A program made the position numbers and the translations under genes. The notes beneath the pieces are model-generated. The model saw only the letters and a program-made list of their open reading frames with translations, was not told the DNA's origin and did not search any database. A stretch of 64,000 nt of DNA from Maea johnstoni. Taxonomy: Eukaryota > Annelida > Polychaeta > Spionida > Magelonidae. Below, piece by piece: positions 14,101 to 26,500 of this stretch (positions are counted from its first letter, which is position 1; every line of letters begins with the position of its first letter). The stretch lies in the NCBI GenBank assembly GCA_963942565.1, contig OZ012690.1, positions 5,835,346 to 5,899,345 on the forward strand, written 5' to 3'.

Positions 14101-14142
14101 TGCCATCCGGTCTGTTAAACTGGTTACGTCTTCAGTGGCCAT
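5130..14142 (-). CDS. RANGAP1: RanGAP1, Ran GTPase-activating protein 1 (N-terminal 403 residues, 3' end not in window)
   Basis: RanGAP1 stimulates GTP hydrolysis by Ran in the cytoplasm and at nuclear pores, keeping Ran-GTP low outside the nucleus. Coding exons in transcript order are 14142-14028, 13333-13206, 12603-12544, 11781-11602, 11067-10933, 8931-8773, 8456-8343, 7816-7717, 6762-6678, 5785-5728 and 5204-5130. All junctions are GT-AG and all phases join, giving 403 residues. The start MATEDVTSL matches the animal family. Leucine-rich repeats cover about residues 45-365, with near-invariant family stretches such as [48 protein letters not shown] and INFGDC. An acidic tail follows ([12 protein letters not shown], then EEEDDDD). 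The SUMO-bearing C-terminal domain known in animals is not found in the remaining 5.1 kb, so it probably lies beyond the left edge. Exon 2 ends and exon 3 begins as in the human gene. Confidence 0.95.
7198..7614. mobile_element. hAT-like MITE family B1 (copy 1), RanGAP1 intron
   Basis: Starts TAGGGTTCGGATG and ends CGTCCGACCACTA, so the ends are imperfect inverted repeats. It is flanked by 8-bp duplications aagacaag and aagactag (one mismatch). Eight-bp target sites are the hAT signature. A second family member is at 51607. The open frames inside do not resemble a transposase. Confidence 0.7.
7909..7985. mobile_element. Short repeat fragment with ATTATTATT tail
   Basis: Contains TTTGATATAGCGCACTTTCC next to an AAT-repeat. 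An inverted relative with GGCGCTATATCAAA and ATTATTATTATT lies at about 11868-11940. GCGCTATAT followed by an ATT-repeat is a common 3' tail of SINE or LINE fragments. Family not identified. Confidence 0.4.
8594..8756. mobile_element. Small repeat with TACTGTATAACTGG end
   Basis: Begins TACTGTATAACTGG and finishes AGCTGTATACAGTA. Related sequence (ACAGGCATTTAA, AGCGCAAAATT, GGAGTGCTAAAAATTT) recurs inverted at 49820-50030 and in part at 63600-63720. Probably a TA-target MITE. Confidence 0.45.
9112..9526. mobile_element. hAT-like MITE family A1 (copy 1), RanGAP1 intron
   Basis: Ends are TAGGGCTGGGCTCGAT and the complement of TAGGGCTGTGCTCATCAGCC. The exact 8-bp target duplication gaaaataa is present on both sides. 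The same family occurs at 20741-21174. The interior has GATCGATG-type palindromic motifs and no coding potential. Confidence 0.82.
9689..10220. mobile_element. TA-flanked element with 25-bp inverted ends
   Basis: CAGGTGAACTTGGATATGAC at the left matches the complement of the right end near-perfectly, and TA flanks both ends. A second internal inverted pair carries GGTCCGTCATATGC. This is the layout of a Tc1/mariner-type non-autonomous element of 532 bp. Confidence 0.7.
10245..10512. repeat. Dispersed repeat related to 33395-33645
   Basis: Shares ATACGATACCAAATA, TATTGAATGGG, AACAAAATTAG and GGGAGG in the same order as the block at 33395. TATCG-rich ends suggest a non-autonomous DNA transposon; ends are not clear. 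Confidence 0.45.
11981..12176. mobile_element. MITE family B copy, RanGAP1 intron
   Basis: Begins TTAACCCATTAA and ends TTAATGGGTTTAA, inverted termini with TTAA flanks. It is a second piggyBac-like family distinct from family A, with several relatives in this window. Confidence 0.65.
12845..13080. mobile_element. hAT-like MITE family C (copy 1)
   Basis: Starts CTGGGAGTAGTAGACAGGGA and ends GGATGTATTTCTCTG, flanked by atcacac on both sides. Two more copies lie at 14737 and 18063, each with its own 7- or 8-bp duplication. This fixes the element ends even though the inverted ends are weak. Confidence 0.72.
13457..13599. mobile_element. MITE family A, internally deleted copy
   Basis: The left end TTTTATGCTGCTGCTGGCTA and right end CGAAGGGTTAA are present, with the middle shortened. 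Directly 3' is a long G-run (about 13646-13667). Confidence 0.55.
13646..13667 (+). repeat. Poly-G run
   Basis: An uninterrupted run of more than 20 G in a RanGAP1 intron. Similar C-runs occur near 12433 and 51294. Length is likely to be unreliable in the assembly. Confidence 0.8.
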
Positions 14143-14208
14143 TGCGCTTGTTTCTGATAAAACCGGGAGTAAGACTATTATTCAGTCACTGAGAATAAAA
14201 ACGTGAGG

Positions 14209-14219
14209 AATATGGCGGC
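14209..14219 (+). promoter_or_regulatory. YY1-type motif in the shared promoter
   Basis: AATATGGCGGC fits the classic YY1 core AAnATGGCGGC exactly. It lies 67 bp 5' of the RanGAP1 ATG, where YY1 sites commonly overlap transcription starts of housekeeping genes. Binding is inferred from the motif only. Confidence 0.5.
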
Positions 14220-14277
14220 GACCATTCAAACTCGTGACCCGGATGTACTTGTTTCACACTCTCCGCGCAGAACAATT

Positions 14278-14289
14278 ACTTCCGGAAGG
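14278..14289 (+). promoter_or_regulatory. Palindromic ETS-type motif
   Basis: ACTTCCGGAAGG contains two overlapping GGAA cores in opposite orientation, matching the ETS/GABP consensus on both strands. It sits near the middle of the divergent promoter. Confidence 0.45.
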
Positions 14290-14505
14290 TCAACTTTTAC
14301 AACATAGTTTGTTTTATCATTTTTTAAAGTCGATATTGATGTGAATTCAATTTATCTCAACTTCTTTGCTTTATAGATACAGTATGCTAGAATTAATGTG
14401 AACAGGATGTAATGTAATTACATACCGAATGTTAAACAATATTTGCGAGGAGCTTTCTAGTAGGAAGTGAAGTAGGAACTAAGAGTAAGACCACAGTCTA
14501 CAACC

Positions 14506-17500
14506 ATGGTTATGGAGCAACACTATGTGAGTTAAGGAGATGTCAGTCAGTTTACTTCCTATTCAAATACATGTCCTTCTGTTTTTTGTTGGGACACTAA
14601 TCACAATCATTGAATATATCATTTTCATCTTTTCTATTAAACAGGATTACCCATCACTTATTCCAGCACTTAGGGAGGCATTCTTGGAGAGGTTTGCAGG
14701 TCAGTTCCTTAAAATTTTATCAACATTAGGGCAAACCTGAGAGGAGTAGACAGGGAGTGGGCACTGGTCTTGCGTCATCAAATTTCGCTGCCTCTCACTA
14801 TCTGACCTAGATAGGAAGACATCCCCCAGCCAGCCAGTCTCTCTGCGGCTGCATGCTTACTGCACAGATCACGTGACCAGTACAACCCCAGGCTACAGCG
14901 CGTAACCCGAGGCGCAGATGCCGTAGAAGCTAGCATGCAGTACCTATGGGGTTGCGGATCAAGGTTATGTATTTCTCTGGGGCAAACTTAATTAATACTT
15001 GGTTGATTTGTGTAGTCATTAGTGACAACTTGATTTTTGTTAAGAGCTGTCTTACAACTTGATCCTCCTACAATGAATATTTATTTGCAAGCAGTGAAAC
15101 TGAGCAATTGTTCTTCAATGTTACAATTTTATTTTAAACATTTGCAACTTCTGAGCTGTCAGTGTCAGGTGCTTATGAGTCACATCTGGGACCAGTATCA
15201 CTGGAAGCCCGACCTCATGTGAAAGGCACACACAGAATCACTCTGCGGATGCCCAATGGCTGCCTTATACTAAATATACTATAAATCAGGGATGCTGAGG
15301 AGGACGCCGTCTAAATATCCTTTTGACGGCCATAGTGAAATGGTGAGGATGCTGAGATGTGAAATGACTGCGTCCCATTGGACGCATAAAATACCCATTA
15401 AGAACCCAGTCATTTCCTTTCTATGACAGTTCCTTACGTAGACTAGCTCCTAGTCTATGATTTACTTATATTGTGCTTTAATTCTTCTGTTCTGGTCTAT
15501 CTTTTGTTCAATATTTAGTTTTAGTTGCTGTTGATAGATGGCACCAGTGGTGGTCACCCTGGTCAGACCCTTGCTGGCCGCCTGGTGAGCCAATATAGAA
15601 CTAAATATGGGTAGACAGTTTAGAATGGTATTTTATAAACATTAGGTGAGTTCATGGTCTTAGCCAGCAGGGCGTCTGGGTGCCTTTTTGGACACCCAAA
15701 CCCTTAAAAAGAACCCCTCAGGACACCCAAAAAAATTTGTGTGGAATTTCTAAAAATCTCAATCTCAAGCTTATAATTGAAATTTTTTCATCTCCTTATA
15801 ATTCCCATGACATTGTTTAATGATATCATGCCTTATTTTGATGAATTTACACATGTCTATGGTTGAAATATGAGTATATTGTGATCCCCCTTAAAAATTT
15901 GGACGCCCAAAAATTTTACAACTGCTAATTTTAGGCACCCAGTTTCTAAATCCTGGCTAAGACACTGGGTGAGTTATTAAAGAAGTGATGAATTTTCTTG
16001 GCCTAGGACTAGGCTATTCCTTACGCTGCTCAGTATGTAATCAGCAGTATAGCCAGCACAGGCTGGATAAAGAAATCTACCCATTTACCCTCTTTTTACC
16101 CCCTTAGTGACCAAAACTGCTGACCCAGATAAATGACACTCATCTAAGGCCCGTGCTCAGGACGCAAGATTTTCTGGACCTTGGTATAAGTGTAGATGCA
16201 ACTTCTTTTTGACTCTATCGGTGACACTGATAAATGTATATAGTCTATGCTACTTGAGGAGGTTCAGGACCATACAGAATGGGCACCCCCCTCTTTATGA
16301 ATGAAATATTTGCCAAGCTCTTGTACATTTATAACCACAAGAAGCACACCCTCTAATGCACCTGAACCTACGCTTGCTTTCTGGCCATGCAAATATTATA
16401 TTAATTCTATACATGCCATATTTTATTATCATAAGTTACCTTAAAATGTGCTGGTATCCTAAAGCTTTAAAATATTGCTAGATATTTGTGGTTTCAGTTC
16501 GTTGACATTTATACTAATATGTGTATTATTTGATTTTTATTACAGAGAAGATATCTGAGGGCGTGTATGATGACAGAGACCTAGAGAGAATCAAGACAGA
16601 TGATGGCTACACCAAGGCATTCATTGACCATGGCAGGGGGCAGGTGGACTCCACAGCTGGCCTTGTCAACACCACACTCAAATGGAGGAAAGACATGGCT
16701 ATAAACGGTAGGTACAATACAGACATTCAATTCCTGCACCAATCGCCCGGACGTCTGCCAGTGCCTGGTTGTACATGTACATACACCCATGGTCCATGGA
16801 TAACATGTCAAAGAAATTATCCAAGAACACCAATGACCAATGTAGCTTGTGAATTAAAGCTATGTTCAGTTGTAGGGTTACCATGCTTCGTGGCCCAGGA
16901 AAATGGTTGGCAATCTGGTGTGCGGTCGTGTATTATGCCTGGGCTGCCCACGCATTTAGTGCAGGAATTAAATGTTGGCACTGTAACTTCCTAGGATACT
17001 GATGAGTCAGAAAATTGCCTATTTTGATCTGTTCTGTAAGCTACCAAATTAACTTATTCATGTTCACTATTCTTTAGTGGTATGTGACTTTCTAGATAAG
17101 CGATGAGTTAAAAACGTAGCCTTTGTTTATTTAATCTGCCAGCTACCAAATTTACCTATGTATGTCCAGAGTTCTTGTTTATTCAACTGTATGCTATTAT
17201 AGTTCTGAAAATGGTTCTGTGTAGAGATCAAGCATAAATTTGCAAAATAAATCAAGAGAATTTTAGTTTGCTTCTAAAAATAGATCTTTCTGAATCTGAT
17301 CTTTCTTTTTCTTCATTTTTTACCAAAAAGATGTTTACAACTATAAGCTTTTAATTCAAAATAATCTGCCCTATTTTGGGACATTGCAGAAAGGAATGGG
17401 ATAATGTTTAAAACTATTTTGATTTCCAATGTTCTTTTATACACATGCTTCATATTTACTTAATTTAATTTCTTTGACAAAAAAGCAATTATTGATGTAC

Positions 17501-20500
17501 CTGCAAAATTTCATTTAGTAGTGTACATACTTCATATTAATTTTTGGTCAAGTTTTTTGATTATCATGCATTTCAACCTGCTTCTATTTCTTAAAGAGCT
17601 ACTCTCAGAGATCTTGAGGTCTTGGCTCTCCAGTCTTTCCTACCATGCTCCTCTGCTAGCTTCTGGCATGCTGTTCATATAAGTCTGAAGAGTTGGGATT
17701 TATTTATTTATTCATTTCAGATTTAAATAAAGACTTCTTTCCTATTGAATTTCACGAAAGAGGAGCATTGTATTACCACAATTATGACAAGGATGGTCAC
17801 AAAATATGTAAGTAGAATTTTGATATCACATATTTTCCTCATTAATAGATATATTTTGGTGATTGATTCTTCAGTTTTCAATGAGATTGGTTGGTCTATG
17901 TGGATAGTAAAGAACTCATTAATGATGTAATGTTACAAATTTCTTCATGACTTCATCAGCATGCTAATAAACTGAATATTGAAATATTGACCTTAACTGT
18001 AAATCAAACTTTCTTGGCATCTCCTTGTTTATGACATTTGAAATGGCTTTGCTAAGTACAAACAGAGAAATACATCCCCTTGATCCGCAACCCCATAGGT
18101 ACTGCATGCTAGCCTCTATGGCATCTGTGCCTCGAGTTACGCGCTGTAGCCTGGGGTTGTATTGGTCACGTGATCTGTGCAGTAAGCATGCACTGGCTGG
18201 CTAGGGGATGTCATCCTTTCTAGGTCAGATAGTGAGAGGCAGCGAAATTTGATGATTCATGACCAGTGCCCACTCCCTGTCTACTTCTCCCAGGTACAAA
18301 TGCCTAATTCAAATACTAATCTACCAATCGGGAATGCTTATTCTAATTAGTATGATCGTTGTTAGTGTAATTTTTTTTGTCTTACAGTATATTTCCAGGT
18401 GAAAGCCCATAAAAAAGATTCAGAACGTGTTCATCTCAATTACCAGTATATTGCCTGGTGGTTGGAAAAGCACCAGAAAAAACATCCCGAGGAACAGATA
18501 GTAGTGTTATTCGACATGACAGATGCTGGGCTCTCAAACGTAGACATAGACTTACTCAAGTTTCAAATATCCTGTTTTACAACATATTTCCCACATATAC
18601 TAGGTGAGTGAACCTACAGCCTCTTCCCTTTATATTGTCAGATCAATTGTAGACAAAGACTTAATTAAGTTTCAAATATCCTGTTTTACAACATATTTCC
18701 CACATATATTAGGTGAGTGGACTTACAGCTTGTTACCTTGATTTTACCAGACTCTGGGCTTTCAAATGTAGACATAGACTTACTCAAGTTTCAAATATCC
18801 TGTTTTACAACATATTTCCCACATATACTAGGTGAGTTGACCTACAGCCTCTTCCCTTTATATTGTCAGATCAAATGTAGACATAGACTTACTCAAGTTT
18901 CAAATATCCTGTTTTACAACATATTTCCCACATATATTAGGTGAGTGGACTTACAGCTTGTTACCTTGATTTTACCAGACTCTGGGCTTTCAAATGTAGA
19001 CATAGACTTACTAAAGTTTCAAATATCCTGTTTTACAACATATTTCCCACATATATTAGGTGAGTGGACTTACAGCTTGTTACCTTGATTTTACCAGACT
19101 CTGGGCTTTCAAATGTAAACATAGACTTACTCAAGTTTCAAATATCCTGTTTTACAACATATTTCCCACATATACTAGGTGAGTGCACCTACAGCTTGTT
19201 GCCTTTATTTTACCAGATCTATAGGAAACAGGTATGAAAGGAGTTTGACTATTATTGGTTAAACTACATTAAACCTTGGCTCATTGTTAATTTTGCTTCT
19301 CCCGATTGTTCAAATTCTTTATCTTGTCTTGTGAATGAGCTAATTTCAGAAGTGATTTTTTTCAAAAATACTCTTTGAAAAAATGTCTCATCCTCATTAG
19401 TTGTATTAGAATTAAAGGATAAAACAAATATTGTTTATTCTCATTAGACATGCCATTTTCTCACGCCATTTAAAATTTCTACTGATGATTGTCGTTCAAA
19501 GGTATAGTGCATAGTACTTGTAGCTTTGCCTATATGTCTTATAAAATTCTCATATCCTACTTGTTACATTATCATGTAATTAACATGTTATCATTTACAT
19601 ATATTTCAGCTTATATGCTTATCTATGAAATGCCATGGGTATTAAATGGTAAGTTTTAGTTTTATTCATTTGCTTTATTTGAGAAATAAAATATCTTGTC
19701 CCTTGAACAGGCATGAAACTGTCTATATTGAGCTCAGAATGAAAATTTGCATTTAGTTGTTTTTAGTCAACAATCAACAGTTAGTCTTTGTACACACCTA
19801 CTTGATGAATTGTTATGCAATTAGTATGAAGCCCTTCTGTAGGTTTATCGGCAAATTCCAATTCATGTGACATGACAATCAGACTGTTTGTACCACTTAA
19901 GCAATGGCAGAAGGTGGAAATTGTAATTATTGACATTTGTGTAATGTGTTTTTAGCTGGTAAACAGCTTCAGATTTCAGTCATTCCTGGTTTAGAATGGA
20001 AATGGACAAGGTCTGGGGTAAGAGGGTATAGGAAGACCAACCAGGACACATGTCTACTATTGCTACAATTGCTACAATTTACTATTGCTACAATGTACTA
20101 CAGCACTACTGTTTAATCTGTTCACATCTGGAGTGTATGATGGTCTGACATTTAACCCATTAACACTCAGAGCAGCCAAAAGAGGCCTGACGATTTTGGA
20201 AATATTTTGCTTACAAAAACTTTTTCATGAAAATTTTTGAAGGAGAAATGTTGATCAGAAGCCAAACAACTACTCCCCTTCAAATATTTTGTAAACTTTC
20301 ACTTTATTCCTAAGTTATTTTTAAAAGTATGAGAGAAGCAGACGATACCATCTAGAGGAACTCCAAGTGTTAATGGGTTAAAGAGGTATCTTGATAACCA
20401 AACTATATTTTGAGACATACTTAACTGGGTGTTGCTGTCTCGGTCTCAGCTTTCATATTTCATATTTTCCCTTCAATTACTTTCTTCCCATTTTCCATGA

Positions 20501-23500
20501 GTACGTTTAACCCAGTTATGCTTATAGGTCTCCTTGATAAGTACCTCTTGACCAATGAAACCTTTTTAAATGACTTTGGAGTTAATCAATTTTTTCAAAA
20601 TATCTGAATTGTGGGAGAGTAAGAGGATTGTGGGTTCAGTTCATATCTGTATACCTCAATCATGAAATTTCCAAAAATGCTGTGGTCACAAAGATAATAC
20701 CAAAACAGCCAGAGTGTTTTTGGGCATTACAGGCATGAATTAGGGCTGGGCTCGATTGGTAAGACATCGAGCGCTCGACTTAGTCTCATGATCGATACTC
20801 ACCACCTTCTAACATCGAGCGTCAAACTCGATACACTCCCCCCTAACCCAACCTCATTTGAACCACTACCTAACAGTTTAATCCCCCCCTCAAAATTCAC
20901 AAGAGCCTACCTTGTGCTTTTATTTCTTTCAAAACTACGCAGCGCTAAGGCGACCGCCATTAAAACTGCACTGCGATAGACACTATTGCGCGCGGTAACG
21001 CTGGGAAAAGTGTGTTGAGGGCCAGGCTATGTAATTTACATGGTGCTGGTCCGGCCCCCACCACACTTTTCCAAGCACTAACGCGTGCGATATAATCGAA
21101 TCGAAAACATCGACATCGAAAAAAAATAGTCAATTAATCGGATCGCTAAAAAATGGCTGATGAGCACAGCCCTAGCATGAATGGGTTTAAATTGTCAGAT
21201 TATGTGCACACTCTAGAAGCAATTGTATTAAGGTGACTTATGGGGTTATAGTTTGGGAATATTAGGTCATTTTGAGATTTTATTTAACATATTTTGACCT
21301 CCATCTATATCTTTATAATCAGACCAAATGTGACTGTCTTGGCCATCACTAAGCAAAGAGTCTAAATATCTCTAGACTTTCATACAGACAGGAATATATT
21401 TTGGCTCCTTTATCCATGTACAATTTCATGTAAACAATGTAGCTTCAAACAAATATTTTTGGTATCTAAATCAGCTCTATAGTAAAACAATAATTTTGTG
21501 AAATTCACAAATTTATCTGATTGAAATTGTCATGTAAGTGGTTGGTATTTTTCATTACAGCTGTGTGGAAGATTGTCAAAGCCATATTGACTGCGGAGCA
21601 ACAGCGAGCCATACGATTTGTCAAACGCAATGAAATACAGGAATACGTCAATAAAGACCAACTCTGGGAGCACATGGGAGGGACGGTAAGACAATGGATA
21701 TGAAACCAGTCGGTCATTCTAAACAACCAGGCTGCGGCGAATAGCCCAAAAATTACCTCCTTTGCATGTTGGTGTGCAGCTTTCTCTGCAATGTAAATGA
21801 TACGAGAGCCCTCATTGATCTTTGTCTCGTAGTGACGTCACACTGAGGCCAAATTTGAGACCCCTGGGATAGCCACATCTTCATCATAGCGCATATTGTA
21901 ATTAGTCTCTCGCTACATATCCATTCCTTTTATTCATCTAAGACATGGCACTAATACTTGTTAGAGAACAAAATAGTTTATAGATGTTTTGAAGCGAAGT
22001 GTGTATATATAATGACTTATAAGATGATTTATTGTATGAACTTGTAGTTTTTTGACAGGTAACAATACCATACTACTATATTGGATGTGTAGTTTTAACT
22101 CATTAATGCTTAAGAGATCCTCTGGAAATTGTCTTCTGGATATATAATACTTTTGACAATAACTTTTGAATTGCAAGAGATCTTGCAAAATATTTGAAGG
22201 AGAGTTGTAGGTAATGTTCTGATTAACATTTTTCCTTCAAATAATTTCTCAACTATGCTTTTGTTTGAAAGGTTTCATTAAAGTTGTCAGGCGGTTTTGA
22301 CTGCTGTGAGCATTAATGGGTTAAGGTAGTTTTGTAGGAGTCTTTCACTCTGAGGATGAAAGTTTTGACAATAGACATTTCTCTTGTAGGACACTTATAA
22401 ATATGTTTACAAGCCCGATGTTGATCAACTTGATTCACCGACTACTAATAATTCTGCAGGAAAGAAAAGGGTAAGTCTCTCTTTTCGAGTTCCAAAAAAT
22501 GATTGTTCCTATTTTCCAATGATTAACCCATTAATAGTGCCTCTAGAAATTGTCGTCTGGATCTCAGATCATTTTGACCAAAACTTTTGAATGGAGAATG
22601 ATTTTACCAGATATTTGAAGGAGAGTTGTTGGTATTGTTCTTATCAACATTTTTCCTTGAAATATTTTGACAATTATGCTTTAGGCTGAAAGATTTCATC
22701 AAAATTTGTTGGGCCGTTTTTGGCCTCTGTGGGCATTAATGGGTTAAAGAGATTAAAAACTGGTCACATCAATGAAGAAATCACATGCAACAATGGGTGA
22801 CCTCAACAAAGGCCAATAATTGTAACAATGGTGAGTAATAACAGTGGCCAGTAATGCAACAATGGGTAACACAATAAGAGAACAAATAAGTAACAATGAG
22901 AACAGAGAACACATAAAAGACAACAATGGGTCATCTTTACAAAGGGTGGATGCAACAATGAGCAGGCAAGAAAAACAAATCAAAACTGCAACAGTGCTGT
23001 ACTTATGTGGTGAAAATGAGGTCTTTTACCTGTTGTATGGACTTAGAAAAAATAACTATCCATTTCACATCATAAAGGGCATGTTAGCCTCCTTTTGATC
23101 ATATTCTACAAAAATTGTTTGCCTGAATATAAACATGATACTATTTTTTGATTGAAATATTATTTCTTCTGAATCACACGTTTCACTGTTGTCTAACTTG
23201 TTTATACACTTGTAATAACAGAAATAGACAACTCATACATACAAACTCTGCATTTCTCATGGAGAAGTTCTGGGTTTTGTGTGTGTATGTGGCAGACACC
23301 TACTCTGTCTACACAATATTACAGTGCACACAAAGATGTGCTTAGCAATAGAAACTTGGCCCTTGCCAGAGGTGAATAAAGTATTTTCTTTTACCAAGCT
23401 TTAAAGTTAGCTTACTTTTGGTCCACTACATTGGCCTCAATGCTAATTTTTCCTTGTCAATCGGATAAAGTTAAAGAGATTAGAAGTATCATAATGTTTT

Positions 23501-26500
23501 TGTGGTCTTGCTCTTATTGCAGATAGAGATTATCTTTTGAGAGATTTGCTTGATATTGTCACTACCTCAGTACCTGGTATACTCTCCAACATTTTAAAGC
23601 ATAAATGCTCTCAGCGGCCAAAAGCATTGCACCTGTTTTGGTAAAATCTTCTTAGGGAAAAGAAAGTTATGAAAATCCTTGAAGGCAAAATGTTAATTAG
23701 ACCTCTAGAAACAAGTCATCTCCAAATGTTTTCACAAAATTATTCAAAATTTTTATTTTCAACTCCAGAGTTAGAGTCAGAAGTATTATGGATCAAAATG
23801 AAAATATCTAGTGTAAATCTAAAGCATTAAAACTTTCTGGTAATAAAGCAAATCTCATTTCATAAGATTTTTCTATGATTTCCTGTATTTACTCTAAAGA
23901 AATGTCATACTTTTAATGAGTTGCTGTGGCATATTACATAAAAAAAGAACTGCTTTGTGCTGAATATTCAGAGTTACTATTATCTTTGTGAGAAATATGA
24001 CGCAACTGATAGATTTGTGAATTTATGAACAAGGATATTTCATTTTCCTGTAATACAGAAGGAGGTCAAGTTTAATTGCTAGCTCTATGCCATGAATGAA
24101 AAGAGTCTGATTTTTTTGACAGATTTATGTATAAAACAGCGAGCCATACGATTTGTCAAACGCAATGAAATACAGGAATACGTCAATAAAGACCAACTCT
24201 GGGAGCACATGGGAGGGACGGTAAGACAATGGATATGAAACCAGTCGGTCATTCTAAACAACCAGGCTGCGGCGAATAGCCCAAAAATTACCTCCTTTGC
24301 ATGTTGGTGTGCAGCTTTCTCTGCAATGTAAATGATACGAGAGCCCTCATTGATCTTTGTCTCGTAGTGACGTCACACTGAGGCCAAATTTGAGACCCCT
24401 GGGATAGCCACATCTTCATCATAGCGCATCTCTTAAGCAATAGACATTTCTCTTGTAGGACACTTATAAATATGTTTACAAGCCCGATGTTGATCAACTT
24501 GATTCACCGACTACTAATAATTCTGCAGGAAAGAAAAGGGTAAGTCTCTCTTTTCGAGTTCCAAAAAATGATTGTTCCTATTTTCCAATGATTAACCCAT
24601 TAATAGTGCCTCTAGAAATTGTCGTCTGGATCTCAGATCATTTTGACCAAAACTTTTGAATGGAGAATGATTTTACCAGATATTTGAAGGAGAGTTGTTG
24701 GTATTGTTCTTATCAACATTTTTCCTTGAAATATTTTGACAATTATGCTTTAGGCTGAAAGATTTCATCAAAATTTGTTGGGCCGTTTTTGGCCTCTGTG
24801 GGCATTAATGGGTTAAAGAGATTAAAAACTGGTCACATCAATGAAGAAATCACATGCAACAATGGGTGACCTCAACAAAGGCCAATAATTGTAACAATGG
24901 TGAGTAATAACAGTGGCCAGTAATGCAACAATGGGTAACACAATAAGAGAACAAATAAGTAACAATGAGAACAGAGAACACATAAAAGACAACAATGGGT
25001 CATCTTTACAAAGGGTGGATGCAACAATGAGCAGGCAAGAAAAACAAATCAAAACTGCAACAGTGCTGTACTTATGTGGTGAAAATGAGGTCTTTTACCT
25101 GTTGTATGGACTTAGAAAAAATAACTATCCATTTCACATCATAAAGGGCATGTTAGCCTCCTTTTGATCATATTCTACAAAAATTGTTTGCCTGAATATA
25201 AACATGATACTATTTTTTGATTGAAATATTATTTCTTCTGAATCACACGTTTCACTGTTGTCTAACTTGTTTATACACTTGTAATAACAGAAATAGACAA
25301 CTCATACATACAAACTCTGCATTTCTCATGGAGAAGTTCTGGGTTTTGTGTGTGTATGTGGCAGACACCTACTCTGTCTACACAATATTACAGTGCACAC
25401 AAAGATGTGCTTAGCAATAGAAACTTGGCCCTTGCCAGAGGTGAATAAAGTATTTTCTTTTACCAAGCTTTAAAGTTAGCTTACTTTTGGTCCACTACAT
25501 TGGCCTCAATGCTAATTTTTCCTTGTCAATCGGATAAAGTTAAAGAGATTAGAAGTATCATAATGTTTTTGTGGTCTTGCTCTTATTGCAGATAGAGATT
25601 ATCTTTTGAGAGATTTGCTTGATATTGTCACTACCTCAGTACCTGGTATACTCTCCAACATTTTAAAGCATAAATGCTCTCAGCGGCCAAAAGCATTGCA
25701 CCTGTTTTGGTAAAATCTTCTTAGGGAAAAGAAAGTTATGAAAATCCTTGAAGGCAAAATGTTAATTAGACCTCTAGAAACAAGTCATCTCCAAATGTTT
25801 TCACAAAATTATTCAAAATTTTTATTTTCAACTCCAGAGTTAGAGTCAGAAGTATTATGGATCAAAATGAAAATATCTAGTGTAAATCTAAAGCATTAAA
25901 ACTTTCTGGTAATAAAGCAAATCTCATTTCATAAGATTTTTCTATGATTTCCTGTATTTACTCTAAAGAAATGTCATACTTTTAATGAGTTGCTGTGGCA
26001 TATTACATAAAAAAAGAACTGCTTTGTGCTGAATATTCAGAGTTACTATTATCTTTGTGAGAAATATGACGCAACTGATAGATTTGTGAATTTATGAACA
26101 AGGATATTTCATTTTCCTGTAATACAGAAGGAGGTCAAGTTTAATTGCTAGCTCTATGCCATGAATGAAAAGAGTCTGATTTTTTTGACAGATTTATGTA
26201 TAAAACAGCGAGCCATACGATTTGTCAAACGCAATGAAATACAGGAATACGTCAATAAAGACCAACTCTGGGAGCACATGGGAGGGACGGTAAGACAATG
26301 GATATGAAACCAGTCGGTCATTCTAAACAACCAGGCTGCGGCGAATAGCCCAAAAATTACCTCCTTTGCATGTTGGTGTGCAGCTTTCTCTGCAATGTAA
26401 ATGATACGAGAGCCCTCATTGATCTTTGTCTCGTAGTGACGTCACACTGAGGCCAAATTTGAGACCCCTGGGATAGCCACATCTTCATCATAGCGCATCT

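Larger units (their letters stand above)
14143..14505. promoter_or_regulatory. Bidirectional promoter of RANGAP1 and MOSPD2
   Basis: The two start codons face away from each other with 363 bp between them, leaving no room for separate promoters. The segment has more CpG than its surroundings near 14205-14285, contains a YY1-type and an ETS-type motif, and shows no obvious TATA box. This is the usual layout for housekeeping divergent gene pairs. It must also hold both 5' UTRs. Confidence 0.7.

Noticed and set aside
24135-24220. A second functional copy of MOSPD2 exon 7
   Set aside because: It lacks the 5' third of the exon. The nearby acceptor-like TTTTTGACAG gives a phase that suits exon 6 but not exon 8, so it cannot follow the first exon 8 in frame.
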